From an uncultured Bacteroidales bacterium (GTDB lineage Bacteria; Bacteroidota; Bacteroidia; Bacteroidales; Muribaculaceae): 64,000 bases of DNA. The notes beneath the pieces are model-generated. The model searched no databases. It was not told the DNA's origin and saw only the letters and a list, made by a program, of their open reading frames with translations. This document shows positions 9,418 to 19,362 of the stretch, piece after piece (the first letter of the stretch is position 1; every line of letters begins with the position of its first letter). A program made the position numbers and the translations under genes. The stretch covers positions 48,125 to 112,124 of the forward strand of contig CACYVC010000006.1 in the NCBI GenBank assembly GCA_902777835.1, in the 5' to 3' direction.

Positions 9418-10854
9418 TTGGCACAAGTTAAGGCACATAGCGAACGCTCATCGAAGTTTTTAAAAGACCTCGGCATCTATGCCATCGGAAACCTGGGATC
9501 CAAGATCATCACGTTTGCGATGGTAGCTGTCTATACTTTCTACGTTAGCAAGAGAGATATGGGCTACTATGACCTGTGTCTGACTATAATCTTCTTGCTA
9601 ATCCCGTTTGTGACGCTGCAATTGCGCGACGGAGCCTTCAGATTCCTGCTTGAGACCGATGACAGACAACGACGAAGCAAAATCATCACATATATTTATC
9701 GCACCCTCGTCACAAGCACCATAGTATCGCTGGTTGTAACCATCATGCTTGCCCTGTTTACCAGCATTGAATATGTGTGGTATTGCTTCATGCTTCTCAT
9801 TGCTATGTCGTTTTTTGAGGTAATAACACAAGTGGCACGCGGTTTGGGCAAGAACGTGGAATTTGTTGCTACAGGAATCATCTCCTCATTAGGAATATTT
9901 GTGTTCAGCATTGTGTTTGTAGTGATTTTGCCATGGGGCATCACCGGCATTTTCATATCCAATATTCTGGCACGCATTGTGGCACTGGCCTACCTAGAAT
10001 GGCGCATGAAGATTATTGCCACCTACTTCAAGTTTAAAATCAACATCAAGCAAGTGTCGCATGACCTCATCAAGTACTCACTGCCACTATTGCCAGGCTC
10101 GATCTGCTGGTGGCTTACTGGCAGCAGCGACCGTTGGTTCATCAACCACTTCTTGGGTCTCGAAATGAATGGTGTGTATTCTGTAGCATTTCGTTTCAAC
10201 AGCATCATTCTCATCCTGTCAACGATATTCTACCAGGCTTGGCAGGAGACAGCTATCTTGCAGTATAATAGTCCCGATCGTGACAAGTTCTTCTCCAAGA
10301 TGTTCAACACCTACATTGGCGTACTAGCCATCTTGCTCACGGGCTATTCCTTCTCACTGAAAATAATTTACCCATATATTGTTGACATCAGTTATCAGGA
10401 GAGTGTTAACTATCTTTACCTTATGGGCATCTCTGCTGTGCTGTTTGCCTTGGTGGCATTTTTCGATATGGGCTACCAGTGTGCTAAAGACACCGTTAGC
10501 ACATTGCCCGCCATTGTGCTGGCTGCCATTGTCAACATTGTGTGCAACTTCGTGCTTGTCAAGTGCGTTGGCGTGTATGGTGCCATCGCCACATCAATTA
10601 TCACATATTTCGTGCTCTTCTTGTGGCGCCTGCACGACATGAAACGCTACTTCAAGCTCACTTTCTTTCCCACAACCACGATTGCTGTGATTATCATTAT
10701 TATTGGCTCAATCGCATTCCATTTCTTCAGCTCGTGGTGGATCTTGCTGCTCTATATGGTCGCAGCATGCGCTCTGGCATTATTATCGATTCCCAAAGAA
10801 ACACTCTATGAGATGAAGAATAAAGTGATTCAAAAATTTGGAATTAAGCAATAA
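9418..10854 (+). CDS. polysaccharide flippase, Wzx/MATE-like
   Basis: 478 residues with about 12-14 hydrophobic segments across the whole length, matching the oligosaccharide flippase (Polysacc_synt) family that moves undecaprenyl-linked repeat units across the inner membrane. The start is TTG at 9418: no ATG or GTG occurs in frame between the upstream stop and the first membrane segment (IYAIGNLGSKIITFAMVAVY), and the next ATG at 9520 would delete part of it. The use of TTG suggests modest translation. It opens the exopolysaccharide locus, followed by export, kinase and polymerase genes on the same strand. Confidence 0.85.
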   Translation: MAQVKAHSERSSKFLKDLGIYAIGNLGSKIITFAMVAVYTFYVSKRDMGYYDLCLTIIFLLIPFVTLQLRDGAFRFLLETDDRQRRSKIITYIYRTLVTSTIVSLVVTIMLALFTSIEYVWYCFMLLIAMSFFEVITQVARGLGKNVEFVATGIISSLGIFVFSIVFVVILPWGITGIFISNILARIVALAYLEWRMKIIATYFKFKINIKQVSHDLIKYSLPLLPGSICWWLTGSSDRWFINHFLGLEMNGVYSVAFRFNSIILILSTIFYQAWQETAILQYNSPDRDKFFSKMFNTYIGVLAILLTGYSFSLKIIYPYIVDISYQESVNYLYLMGISAVLFALVAFFDMGYQCAKDTVSTLPAIVLAAIVNIVCNFVLVKCVGVYGAIATSIITYFVLFLWRLHDMKRYFKLTFFPTTTIAVIIIIIGSIAFHFFSSWWILLLYMVAACALALLSIPKETLYEMKNKVIQKFGIKQ

Positions 10855-10911
10855 TAGCAGTAAATAAACGTTAAGAAATTAATATACAAAATATAAATTG
10901 ATACAAAGTTT

Positions 10912-11721
10912 ATGAAGATTAAAAACTTAATAATATTAGCAGCTATAATCATCACTCTGACAGGCTGCAAGACTGCATCAGAGAACACCTTATCTTACTT
11001 CCGCAACCTGAGTGATTCACCTAATGGTGTGATGCCCAAAGGCGTCGATTATCAAATAAAGATTGTTCCCGACGACGAGCTCTCTATTGTAGTTACTTCC
11101 ATTGTGCCCGAAGCAAGCTATATGTTTAATCAACCGCAAGCCAACACTGCGCGTCGTGGCGACATAAGCACACAACCAATCCCTCGCCTGCAAACATATA
11201 TCGTGAATAAAGATGGCGACATCGTGATGCCAGTGATAGGACGTCTCAATGTAGTTGGAAAAACCACCCGCGAAGTTGAGCAGATGATAATGTCTCGCGT
11301 AAGCCAAACAGTAAAAGATCCTTTTGTAAGAGTAGAGCTACTTGGATTCTTCGTAAATGTGATGGGCGAAGTGAAAAATCCTCACCGTATTTACGTAAAT
11401 TCCGAGAGATTTACACTGCTTGATGCTCTAAGCGCAGCTGGTGACTTAACTGACTTTGGTGAACGTGACAAAGTACTGGTGATACGAGAGGAGAATGGAC
11501 AGCAGACCTACCATCGTCTAAACCTTGCAGATAGCAATATTTTCTCTTCACCATACTTCTACTTGCAACAAAATGATGTAGTGTATGTCGAGCCCAACCA
11601 GATACGCATTGACAATTCCAAATACAATCAAAACAACGCCTTCAAACTCTCTGTCATCTCCACCATCGTGAGTGCCGCTTCGGTAGTTGCATCACTTGTA
11701 ATTGCCCTGGCAGTGAAATAA
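10912..11721 (+). CDS. wza: Wza-like polysaccharide export lipoprotein
   Basis: 269 residues. Lipoprotein signal with lipobox LTGC (Cys at about 19). The poly_export domain starts near YQIKIVPDDELSIVV and continues through YIVNKDGDIVMPVIGRLNV; an SLBB-type segment follows at GEVKNPHRIYVNSERFTLLDALSAAGDL. A C-terminal hydrophobic helix (about 243-268) is positioned like the outer-membrane helix of Wza. It forms the outer-membrane exit for capsule or exopolysaccharide. It sits 36 bases before the Wzc-like kinase, the usual partner. Confidence 0.9.
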   Translation: MKIKNLIILAAIIITLTGCKTASENTLSYFRNLSDSPNGVMPKGVDYQIKIVPDDELSIVVTSIVPEASYMFNQPQANTARRGDISTQPIPRLQTYIVNKDGDIVMPVIGRLNVVGKTTREVEQMIMSRVSQTVKDPFVRVELLGFFVNVMGEVKNPHRIYVNSERFTLLDALSAAGDLTDFGERDKVLVIREENGQQTYHRLNLADSNIFSSPYFYLQQNDVVYVEPNQIRIDNSKYNQNNAFKLSVISTIVSAASVVASLVIALAVK

Positions 11722-11757
11722 CGTTTTAAACCCATACTCATTTTTTAATTCTCAAAC

Positions 11758-14082
11758 ATGAGCAATAAGTCCTACGAGAACAATACTACCACTCCACAAG
11801 GCGAGAGAATCATTGATTTAGGTAGCGTTATCAACAAGTACAAACGCTTTTGGTGGCTTTTTGTATTGTCGTTAATTGCCTGCATTGGTCTTGCCATTGT
11901 ATATTTAAAATACAAACTTCCAGAATATCTTGTAATCTCAACAGTGCTAGTTGATCAAGAAGATGACAGTAGCAGTGCAGGAGCATCATTGTTAAAAACC
12001 CTATCGTTAGGTGGCGGAGGTGCCAGTGTTGATGACGAAGTTGTGGTTATGGGTTCTCAAAGTATATGTTGCAATATGGTAAAAGAGCTGAAACTCAACC
12101 GCCTATATATAAAGCGTAAAGGTCTCATCGGGAAGGTTGATTTTTATCAGAACTCGCCAATCGAGATTGATGCCCCTGAGGAAGTCTTCGACACCCTCTC
12201 AATAGGGATGAACTTCAAGGTTACTATCAAAGAGAATGGCAAGGCCGACATCAAGGTTAAAAAGGGGATGTTCAAGACCTTCGCTACTCTCACCGACCAA
12301 TCTTTGCCTGTTACCGTCACTATTCCCTACGGAAGTTATGTAGTGAAAACTACTAAATTTTATATGCCTGGTAAAGAAGTTGTGATCAACGCCAATGTTA
12401 CAGGCAACTTGCTCCGCACCGAACAATTCATGGAAGACATGACAGTGAAGGTGCTAAACAAGAAAAGTAACGCCATATATATGGATGTTCAAACCTCTAA
12501 TGTCAAGCGAGGCAAGGACATGCTCAACACTATGATACGCCTCTATAACGAACGAGGGCAACAAGAGAAAGACGAACAAGCTATAAACACCGCCAACTTC
12601 ATTAAAGAGCGACTAGGACTCATCTATAATGAGCTCACAAAAAGCGAGGCTGATATCGAAGCTTACAAGCGGTCCCACAACTTAGCTGACGTGGATGGTC
12701 AAACCAAAACAAGCATTGCCCGTCAGGAGCAGGCTGAAAGCAAGATTGTAGCCCTAGAGTCTCAGTACCGCATCGTGGGACTTATCAATGATTTTATCAA
12801 CGATCCACGAAACAAGTATTCTTACATACCATTTGATGAGTCCACAGCGGCTTCTGGACCTATCAGTGCGTTCAATGAACTTGCCATGAGGCGCGCCGAA
12901 CTAGCACGGAGTGCTAAAGGCGACAACGAAGCGCTCAAAGAGATTGACCGTCAACTCGATGCTATGCGCGAGACAATACGCAAAGGTGTAAGCAACACCC
13001 TAAGCGCCCTTAGAATACAAATCGACAAAGCTTCCCAAGTGAGCAGCGAGTCACAAGGCGAGATGAACAAAGTTCCCTCTCTAGAGAGAGAAATGCGCGA
13101 CTTATATCGTGAGCAAGGCATTCAGAACGCACTCTATACATTCTTGCTGCAGAAACGTGAGGAGAACGCCCTCGTACTTGCAGCAACTACTCCTAAGGGT
13201 AAGATTGTCGATAACGCCTACGCCAAGAGCAAACCCGTAGCCCCCAACATTCCTGTGGTGCTCCTCATAGCCCTGATTGCAGGTCTTATGATACCCATCT
13301 TGCTGCTTTATCTCAAGAACCTGTTCACTACTAAGTTCTCTACTCTAGATGAGCTGCAAGAGTTAACCAAGTCGCCTGTATTGGGCGAGATATGCCACAA
13401 CCGCCACAAAGAGTCACTTGTTGTCAAGCCTGTCAAGACCTCATCGATTGTCGAGCTGTTCCGCTTGCTGCGCAATAATGTGCAGTTCCTTATGACCAAG
13501 AAGGACGACAAGGTAGTGCTTGTCACATCCTCTATCAGTGGCGAGGGCAAGTCGTTTATCAGCGCCAACCTAGCATCATCATTTGCTTTGCTTGGCAAGA
13601 GAGTGGCACTAGTGGGCATGGACATACGCAGTCCAAAACTTGCCAAAATGCTGTCAATCAAGGATGCCCCAGGAGTCACTAACTATCTCTCAAACTCCGA
13701 CATTGAAATCAGCGAGATAGTGCAGCAAGTGGCCGATGTTGAGAACTTGAACGTCATTGTTGCTGGCCCAATTCCACCTAACCCCTCAGAACTACTGCTT
13801 GGAGAACGTACCACTAAGTTATTTGAAGATCTGCGCAAAGACTTTGATATTATAATCATTGACTCAGCCCCAATAGCTATGGTGAGCGACACATTCTCAC
13901 TGGCTAAGTTTGGCGACACTACGCTCTTCGTTACCCGCGCCAACCACACAAAACGCAACCTCGTCAAGTACTTCAACGACGTTGTTGCCCGCAAGCAATT
14001 CAGCAATGCTGCCGTCGTGCTGAACGACAGCAACCCACGTCTATCGGCTGGCTATGGCTACGGCTACGGCAAGGAGAAATAA
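11758..14082 (+). CDS. wzc: Wzc-like chain-length determinant and tyrosine autokinase
   Basis: 774 residues. An N-terminal Wzz domain is bounded by membrane helices at about 31-50 and 500-520, with a coiled-coil-rich periplasmic part between them. The cytoplasmic BY-kinase domain has Walker A SSISGEGKS (about 589-597), Walker A' VALVGMDIRSP and Walker B IIIIDSAP (about 697). The C-terminal tyrosine cluster is short, GYGYGYG, three tyrosines at the extreme end, which would be the autophosphorylation site. It controls polymerisation length and export together with the Wza-like lipoprotein. Confidence 0.92.
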   Translation: MSNKSYENNTTTPQGERIIDLGSVINKYKRFWWLFVLSLIACIGLAIVYLKYKLPEYLVISTVLVDQEDDSSSAGASLLKTLSLGGGGASVDDEVVVMGSQSICCNMVKELKLNRLYIKRKGLIGKVDFYQNSPIEIDAPEEVFDTLSIGMNFKVTIKENGKADIKVKKGMFKTFATLTDQSLPVTVTIPYGSYVVKTTKFYMPGKEVVINANVTGNLLRTEQFMEDMTVKVLNKKSNAIYMDVQTSNVKRGKDMLNTMIRLYNERGQQEKDEQAINTANFIKERLGLIYNELTKSEADIEAYKRSHNLADVDGQTKTSIARQEQAESKIVALESQYRIVGLINDFINDPRNKYSYIPFDESTAASGPISAFNELAMRRAELARSAKGDNEALKEIDRQLDAMRETIRKGVSNTLSALRIQIDKASQVSSESQGEMNKVPSLEREMRDLYREQGIQNALYTFLLQKREENALVLAATTPKGKIVDNAYAKSKPVAPNIPVVLLIALIAGLMIPILLLYLKNLFTTKFSTLDELQELTKSPVLGEICHNRHKESLVVKPVKTSSIVELFRLLRNNVQFLMTKKDDKVVLVTSSISGEGKSFISANLASSFALLGKRVALVGMDIRSPKLAKMLSIKDAPGVTNYLSNSDIEISEIVQQVADVENLNVIVAGPIPPNPSELLLGERTTKLFEDLRKDFDIIIIDSAPIAMVSDTFSLAKFGDTTLFVTRANHTKRNLVKYFNDVVARKQFSNAAVVLNDSNPRLSAGYGYGYGKEK

Positions 14083-14135
14083 CGTCTTATATAATTAAGA
14101 CTATCAAGTAACATCTGCTCTCAACTGCCAGAATC

Positions 14136-15434
14136 ATGAAATTTGAGAAACGCTTCTTGTTGCAACGCCTCTTTTTCATAGGCTTTTGGCTATCTACATG
14201 CACCGGCTTCATCAGCGACCTAATTTGGGGCAGCGGTGAGCCCTCAATATTAAGGACAATATCTTTGCTCGTGGTTGATGCAATTATTGTTTTTCTTGGT
14301 GTGTGCACTATAAAGAAGATGTTTGATATTATAATGATTCTATCATTTATTATAATCTCCTATTTCAGCACATGCCTGATAAATAATGGTAGCTTCGTCT
14401 CATGGGCCAATGGTCTCCGCTACTTTAACGGAATTCTGTTCATCATATCCATTTTGCGCTATTTTGGGGCCACAGAGTATCGCCATGACCTTTTTGTGAA
14501 ATCGCTCGACAGGCAATTTTACATCTTCCTTTGGCTGCAAGTGCCCGCTGTGCTTTTTCAATTTTTCAAGTATGGCGCTGGCGACAAAGTGGGCGGAACT
14601 ATGGGTGATGGATTCTCGGGAGTGGTGAGTTTCACCATCTATTATGTGTCGTTCTATTTGTTAAGAAAACACATTGACCACAACAACATCTTGAGGTCTA
14701 TTTCAAAAAACTGGATATTTATTTTCCTCCTTTTCCCTTCATTTCTAAATGAAACTAAAATCAGTTTTGCTCTAATCTTAGTCTATTTTATTCTGTTGAT
14801 GCCCATCGACCGAAAATACATAATTCGCATGACATTTCTATCTCCAGTAGTTGTGATTCTAGTTGCAGTGGGCAATTACTTCTATTCTTCTACAGTTGAT
14901 GAAAGTCAAGGCAAGCTTAAACTCGACGCTGAATTTTTTGATGAATATTTGGATGCTGATATCGATAAACTTGAGAAAGGTTTAGAGTATCTTGAGAAAT
15001 ATGAGGATGAAGAGGAATTTGATATACCTCGATTTACCAAATTGGGATTAATGCCTATGGTGTTCTCAGCCCACCCAGGCAATAATCTTTTGGGATTTGG
15101 CATAAACATATATTCTCGAGGAAAATATATTGAAGAATCTGATTTCAGCAAAGAATATGATTGGCTACTACGAGGTACAAGTCCTCACATTTACAGCACT
15201 TACATGCAACTGGGCATTATTGGTTCCATCTGGATGGCAATATTCCTTATTAGCCTGTTTTTTATAAAACCTAAAAAATACCCTAAGAGGGACCTCAGTT
15301 CGCAGTTGTTTTTCTTTATTGCAATAATTATTTTATTGCTATATGCAGACCTATGGATAAACAATAACTTCTGCTATATAATGCTCACCTTTATGATGCT
15401 TTCTTGGAGAAAAAACGAAATTGCATCCAATTAA
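14136..15434 (+). CDS. O-antigen/exopolysaccharide polymerase-like membrane protein
   Basis: 432 residues with about ten hydrophobic segments and a large hydrophilic, acidic loop near residues 255-350. Position after flippase, Wza and Wzc, membrane topology and length fit a Wzy polymerase; sequence motifs of this family are weak, so the call rests mainly on topology and context. It would join repeat units on the periplasmic face. The stop lies 4 bases before the end of the convergent glycosyltransferase. Confidence 0.7.
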   Translation: MKFEKRFLLQRLFFIGFWLSTCTGFISDLIWGSGEPSILRTISLLVVDAIIVFLGVCTIKKMFDIIMILSFIIISYFSTCLINNGSFVSWANGLRYFNGILFIISILRYFGATEYRHDLFVKSLDRQFYIFLWLQVPAVLFQFFKYGAGDKVGGTMGDGFSGVVSFTIYYVSFYLLRKHIDHNNILRSISKNWIFIFLLFPSFLNETKISFALILVYFILLMPIDRKYIIRMTFLSPVVVILVAVGNYFYSSTVDESQGKLKLDAEFFDEYLDADIDKLEKGLEYLEKYEDEEEFDIPRFTKLGLMPMVFSAHPGNNLLGFGINIYSRGKYIEESDFSKEYDWLLRGTSPHIYSTYMQLGIIGSIWMAIFLISLFFIKPKKYPKRDLSSQLFFFIAIIILLLYADLWINNNFCYIMLTFMMLSWRKNEIASN

Positions 15435-15438
15435 CACC

Positions 15439-16389
15439 TTAGTATTGTCGCCCAATAAGCCTCTTCATCCATCTATTTCCTTTAACACACATATGCAGCA
15501 GACTTGGGCTGTGAAGCAGTGCGTGAAGTACCCTGATCTTGCGGGGATATCGTCTCACTTCATAGGAAATCACCTGCTTGTACCAGTCATCTTTCACAAT
15601 TTTATTTATATAAAAACTAAAGGTGTGTATTTCGTTGATCTTGATGTCATCATCAAATCTATTATCGTGAACATTTTCATTAAGGGTTGTCTCTAACTCA
15701 CTAAAATACTTGCGCCATAGTGCTTGCTTGAAATATCGACCAGTCATCGTTAACGAGGTGGAAACTTGATAGTAATTGTAGAGTCTTTTATCATAGACTC
15801 CCACCCTGCTACACTTGAGAACAAGTCTTATATTGGTCAATATATCCTCACTGGGCATTTCTCTCTTGACCACAAACATTTCCTTGTTCCACAATTCGCG
15901 ACGGCTGAAACACATGCATGCTATATAAAGGAACTCTGGGTCAAGCAATAATTTAAGCATTTTTTCACCAGTTAGCGTGCCTTCATAACCCCTTGACGCA
16001 ACTGGATGCGTTACCCCATCGACTACGCGGTTAAAGCCACAATACACAGCATCTAATTGTTGTGATTCCATCTTTTCAACCAAGAACTCGATTGCTTCGG
16101 GCTCTAATGTGTCGTCGCTATCGAGAAACAACACATAATCGCCTGTCGAACGCAAAAAGCCAGCACAACGAGCTGCAGCAGAGCCCTGATTGGCCTGATG
16201 CACTCCTATGACACCACGATTACTAGTCAATTCATCAACAATCGCTGCCGACTCATCGGTTGAGCCATCATTGACCATTATCACCTCAATATTAGGGTAG
16301 CTTTGAGAATTGATGCTATTGTAACACCGCTCTAAATACTTTTCAGCATTATAGACAGGAACGATTATCGACACCTTTGCTTGTGACAT
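15439..16389 (-). CDS. family 2 glycosyltransferase
   Basis: 316 residues. GT-A fold opening VSIIVPVYNAEKYLERC, nucleotide-binding VNDGSTDES, and the metal-binding DxD-type motif in YVLFLDSDDTLEP. It probably adds a sugar to the lipid-linked repeat unit; donor and acceptor cannot be inferred. It is inverted relative to the core exopolysaccharide genes and lies 11 bases after the beta-helix gene in the same direction, so the two likely form a small operon. Confidence 0.9.
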   Translation of the reverse strand: MSQAKVSIIVPVYNAEKYLERCYNSINSQSYPNIEVIMVNDGSTDESAAIVDELTSNRGVIGVHQANQGSAAARCAGFLRSTGDYVLFLDSDDTLEPEAIEFLVEKMESQQLDAVYCGFNRVVDGVTHPVASRGYEGTLTGEKMLKLLLDPEFLYIACMCFSRRELWNKEMFVVKREMPSEDILTNIRLVLKCSRVGVYDKRLYNYYQVSTSLTMTGRYFKQALWRKYFSELETTLNENVHDNRFDDDIKINEIHTFSFYINKIVKDDWYKQVISYEVRRYPRKIRVLHALLHSPSLLHMCVKGNRWMKRLIGRQY

Positions 16390-16399
16390 TGCTATAGAA

Positions 16400-18019
16400 C
16401 TATCGGTAAATATTGCCTCTTAATGTTAACTTCTTTGATTGTTTTAATGAGCCCTCAATAGATTTTTTGTTGAGTCCATTAAAAGTGTTGTTTGTTATAA
16501 TGGCTTTTGAAAATTTATAGTCTTTATTGCTATAATTAGCATAGAACACACCTTTACCTATTTGAGCATTAACAATATTACCATCAAATTCTATCGAAGT
16601 TTGATTGGCCGACTCATGAAGGAAAAAATGGTAGTTTGAACTATTAAATACATTGTTCTTATATACCAAATCCATTGTTTTCACATTGCGGCAATAGATT
16701 CTGGTATCGCCTGAGAATATGTTATTTGTGGCAGTTATCAAAACATTGTCGATTGTTTTAGACGAACTCAACGTGGCGCTAGTATAGATATTTGACACAC
16801 TGTTGTTGTCTAAATTAAGGCGCAACGATCCTTCATGACACCAAACAAAGCGTTGTGGATAATCATTTTCAATGATGTTGTTTGTGGCACTTATATTTGC
16901 ATTCTGGCACGATAAGAAAGTGTGTCCACTATTTTTATCATCACTTAATATTTCACCTTTGCTGGATAAATAGTTATTATCTATCTTGACATTTATGTTG
17001 TCTCCCAACTCTGATATTATGTCTATATCGTTCATAAAAGAGTTTTTTCTCGAGCATTTTGATGTGCACACAATTTCATTGTAGGATATCTCTAAGTTCT
17101 TCACAATGGCATACTTGCAAAAAGCAGTCATCAAGATGCGGTTGAGTGGAGCATTAATTATGATTTTGTTATTCTTGAATAATATACTGTCTAGGGTACA
17201 ATAAGTTTGGGCCTTTTCGTTATATGTGTGGTTAAATGCAATAAAATTACGCACATCTAAAAGCTTGCTGCCTGTTATGTTGTCAAGATAGAACTCGTTA
17301 TTCTCAACAACAATATTCTTTATTTCAAAATCTGTTTCATGCACGCCGCCCCAGCAGCCAAGAACCTCGTCTTTGCCATATTTTCTAAAAACATTATTAA
17401 CAATATGAATATTTTTTTGTGCACCACGCGACCATAGGCAACCTCCAACCTCGCAGTTGTTGTAATTCTCAAAATAACAATTCTGTACCAGCACATTAGA
17501 GCATTCGCGCAAGTCAAGATTGGTGATTTCGGCATCTCTCATTTTACTTACCACGTTATCGACCAAAACGCCATCGGCATCCCATATTTTCACAAGAAGC
17601 TTTTCAGAGTTCTCCCATAAAATACCTTTATGGGGTTCAATCTCAAAACATAAATCACGAATCTCGGCTGATATCTTGTGGTTGGGATTGCCTTTAATTC
17701 TGAAGAAGCAATCATCAGTAAACTTCGACTTGCCATTAGCAAAACCTTCTTTAACTATAATCTTTGTTGACTGTGAGTCAACACCTTTTATCACCACATT
17801 GCAATTTATCCTGATAGTGCCGTCTATTACATACTTGCCAGATTTGTCAAAGTATAATATCAGCGTATCGTCATAAGAAAGTGTAGTTGCCACTTTTTTT
17901 ATGTTATCCACCAGAGGCTTAGCACACTGGCTCATCTTTATTTCCACAGTGCGGGCATGAGCCATGCATGTGAGCAATGCAATAGCAACAAAAGCTATAA
18001 TATATCTAACAAATTTCAT
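16400..18019 (-). CDS. secreted parallel beta-helix protein
   Basis: 539 residues from the ATG at 18019, chosen because it begins a clear signal peptide (MKFVRYIIAFVAIALLTCMA); an upstream in-frame ATG at 18121 would put about 34 odd residues before it. The body is rich in the Asn- and Val/Ile-spaced repeats of right-handed parallel beta-helices (for example VVENNEFYLDNI, ATNNIFSGD, ITNNTFNG). Such folds often bind, cleave or modify polysaccharides. In this locus a lyase, hydrolase or epimerase acting on the exported polymer is possible, but no catalytic residues could be assigned. Confidence 0.75.
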   Translation of the reverse strand: MKFVRYIIAFVAIALLTCMAHARTVEIKMSQCAKPLVDNIKKVATTLSYDDTLILYFDKSGKYVIDGTIRINCNVVIKGVDSQSTKIIVKEGFANGKSKFTDDCFFRIKGNPNHKISAEIRDLCFEIEPHKGILWENSEKLLVKIWDADGVLVDNVVSKMRDAEITNLDLRECSNVLVQNCYFENYNNCEVGGCLWSRGAQKNIHIVNNVFRKYGKDEVLGCWGGVHETDFEIKNIVVENNEFYLDNITGSKLLDVRNFIAFNHTYNEKAQTYCTLDSILFKNNKIIINAPLNRILMTAFCKYAIVKNLEISYNEIVCTSKCSRKNSFMNDIDIISELGDNINVKIDNNYLSSKGEILSDDKNSGHTFLSCQNANISATNNIIENDYPQRFVWCHEGSLRLNLDNNSVSNIYTSATLSSSKTIDNVLITATNNIFSGDTRIYCRNVKTMDLVYKNNVFNSSNYHFFLHESANQTSIEFDGNIVNAQIGKGVFYANYSNKDYKFSKAIITNNTFNGLNKKSIEGSLKQSKKLTLRGNIYR

Positions 18020-18135
18020 AACTGAACAAATGATGATTTGTGCAAAAGTAATAAAAATACTCACATGTTTGACCTTTTTTGTGAATAAAAGATTAATAAA
18101 AAGACAAATCTTTTTCTGCAACAGAAAAAAATACT

Positions 18136-18143
18136 TAATTTTG
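18136..18143 (+). promoter_or_regulatory. -7 box (TAATTTTG) of GT4 gene
   Basis: TAATTTTG ends 10 bp before the ATG at 18154, so the leader would be very short. No convincing -33 TTTG. Confidence 0.5.
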
Positions 18144-18153
18144 CAACATCAAC

Positions 18154-19362
18154 ATGGAAAAGAAGCGCATACTCATAGCAAACAAGTTCTACTACCCACG
18201 TGGTGGTGACTGCATTGTGGCAATGAACCTAGAGCGGCTGCTAAAGGAACAGGGCCATGACGTAGCAGTATTTGCTATGCAGTATCCCGAGAATATTGAT
18301 TCAGGATGGAACTGTTACTATCCTTCACAAGTAGAATTCGACGGGACATTTGGCAATAAGTTGAAGGCAGTTCAAAGGCTCATGGGATGGGGCGACATCA
18401 AGACAGCGTTCAACAAGATTCTCAACGATTTCAAGCCCGACATAGTGCACCTACACAACATCCATTCCTATCTCTCGCCTGTGTTGGCACAACTTACCAA
18501 GAAGCATGGCTGCCAAGTAGTGTGGACACTGCACGACTACAAGCTCGTGTGCCCGTCCTACGCCTGCCTGCTAAATGAGAAACCTTGTGAGCGATGCATT
18601 GGCCACAGCAAGATATCAGTCCTCAAGACCCGTTGCATGAAAGGCAGTTTTTCCGCCAGTGCAATGGCGTGGATTGAAGCGCGAAGGTGGAATCGCTATA
18701 AGCTTGAGGATGTTACTGACGCATTTATCTGTCCCAGCCACTTCATGGCGGCCAAGATGAAGAAGGATGGATTTGACCCTAAGAAAATTCATGTTGTGTG
18801 CAACCACATCGACACTGAGAAACAGAAACTCTATGACTCACTCAACGCTGTGCGTGAAGACTTCTATATCTATGTGGGACGACTATCTGTCGAGAAAGGT
18901 GTTGACACTCTACTCCTGGCGGCTTCCAAGTTACCATATTCCCTTAAACTTGCAGGTGATGGACCACTCCGCAAAAAACTGGAGAGACAATATGCAGGCT
19001 GTAAAAACATTGAGTTCTTAGGCCATCAAAACGCACAGCAAGTTGCAACTCTATTGACTAAAGCACAGTTCTCGGTGGTACCAAGCGAGTGGTATGAGAA
19101 TAACCCTCTCAGCGTTATCGAATCGCTTTGTGCTGGCACGCCAGTGGTAGGAGCACGCATTGGAGGCATTCCAGAACTGATAAACGAGAATAATGGTATC
19201 ACCTTCACCTCGGGCAACATGGATGAGTTGGCGCAAGCCATTATCAAGGCATTCGACACCCAATGGAATAAAGATGACATCAAGACAGCAGCGGCAGCAC
19301 GATTCTCTGAGCAAGAGCACTTAAAGCAAATTGAAGAGATCTATGGACTCCAATCTGAGTAA
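18154..19362 (+). CDS. family 4 glycosyltransferase
   Basis: 402 residues. N-terminal Rossmann half starts RILIANKFYYPRGGDCIVA; C-terminal GT4 half has FYIYVGRLSVEKGVDTLL and the donor-site segment SEWYENNPLSVIESLCAGTPVVG. A cysteine-rich insert (CPSYACLLNEKPCERCIG, about 130-147) is seen in a subset of capsule GT4 enzymes. It would add a sugar to the growing exopolysaccharide unit on the cytoplasmic face. Its 3' end overlaps the start of the acyltransferase gene, so these are translated from one message. Confidence 0.9.
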   Translation: MEKKRILIANKFYYPRGGDCIVAMNLERLLKEQGHDVAVFAMQYPENIDSGWNCYYPSQVEFDGTFGNKLKAVQRLMGWGDIKTAFNKILNDFKPDIVHLHNIHSYLSPVLAQLTKKHGCQVVWTLHDYKLVCPSYACLLNEKPCERCIGHSKISVLKTRCMKGSFSASAMAWIEARRWNRYKLEDVTDAFICPSHFMAAKMKKDGFDPKKIHVVCNHIDTEKQKLYDSLNAVREDFYIYVGRLSVEKGVDTLLLAASKLPYSLKLAGDGPLRKKLERQYAGCKNIEFLGHQNAQQVATLLTKAQFSVVPSEWYENNPLSVIESLCAGTPVVGARIGGIPELINENNGITFTSGNMDELAQAIIKAFDTQWNKDDIKTAAAARFSEQEHLKQIEEIYGLQSE

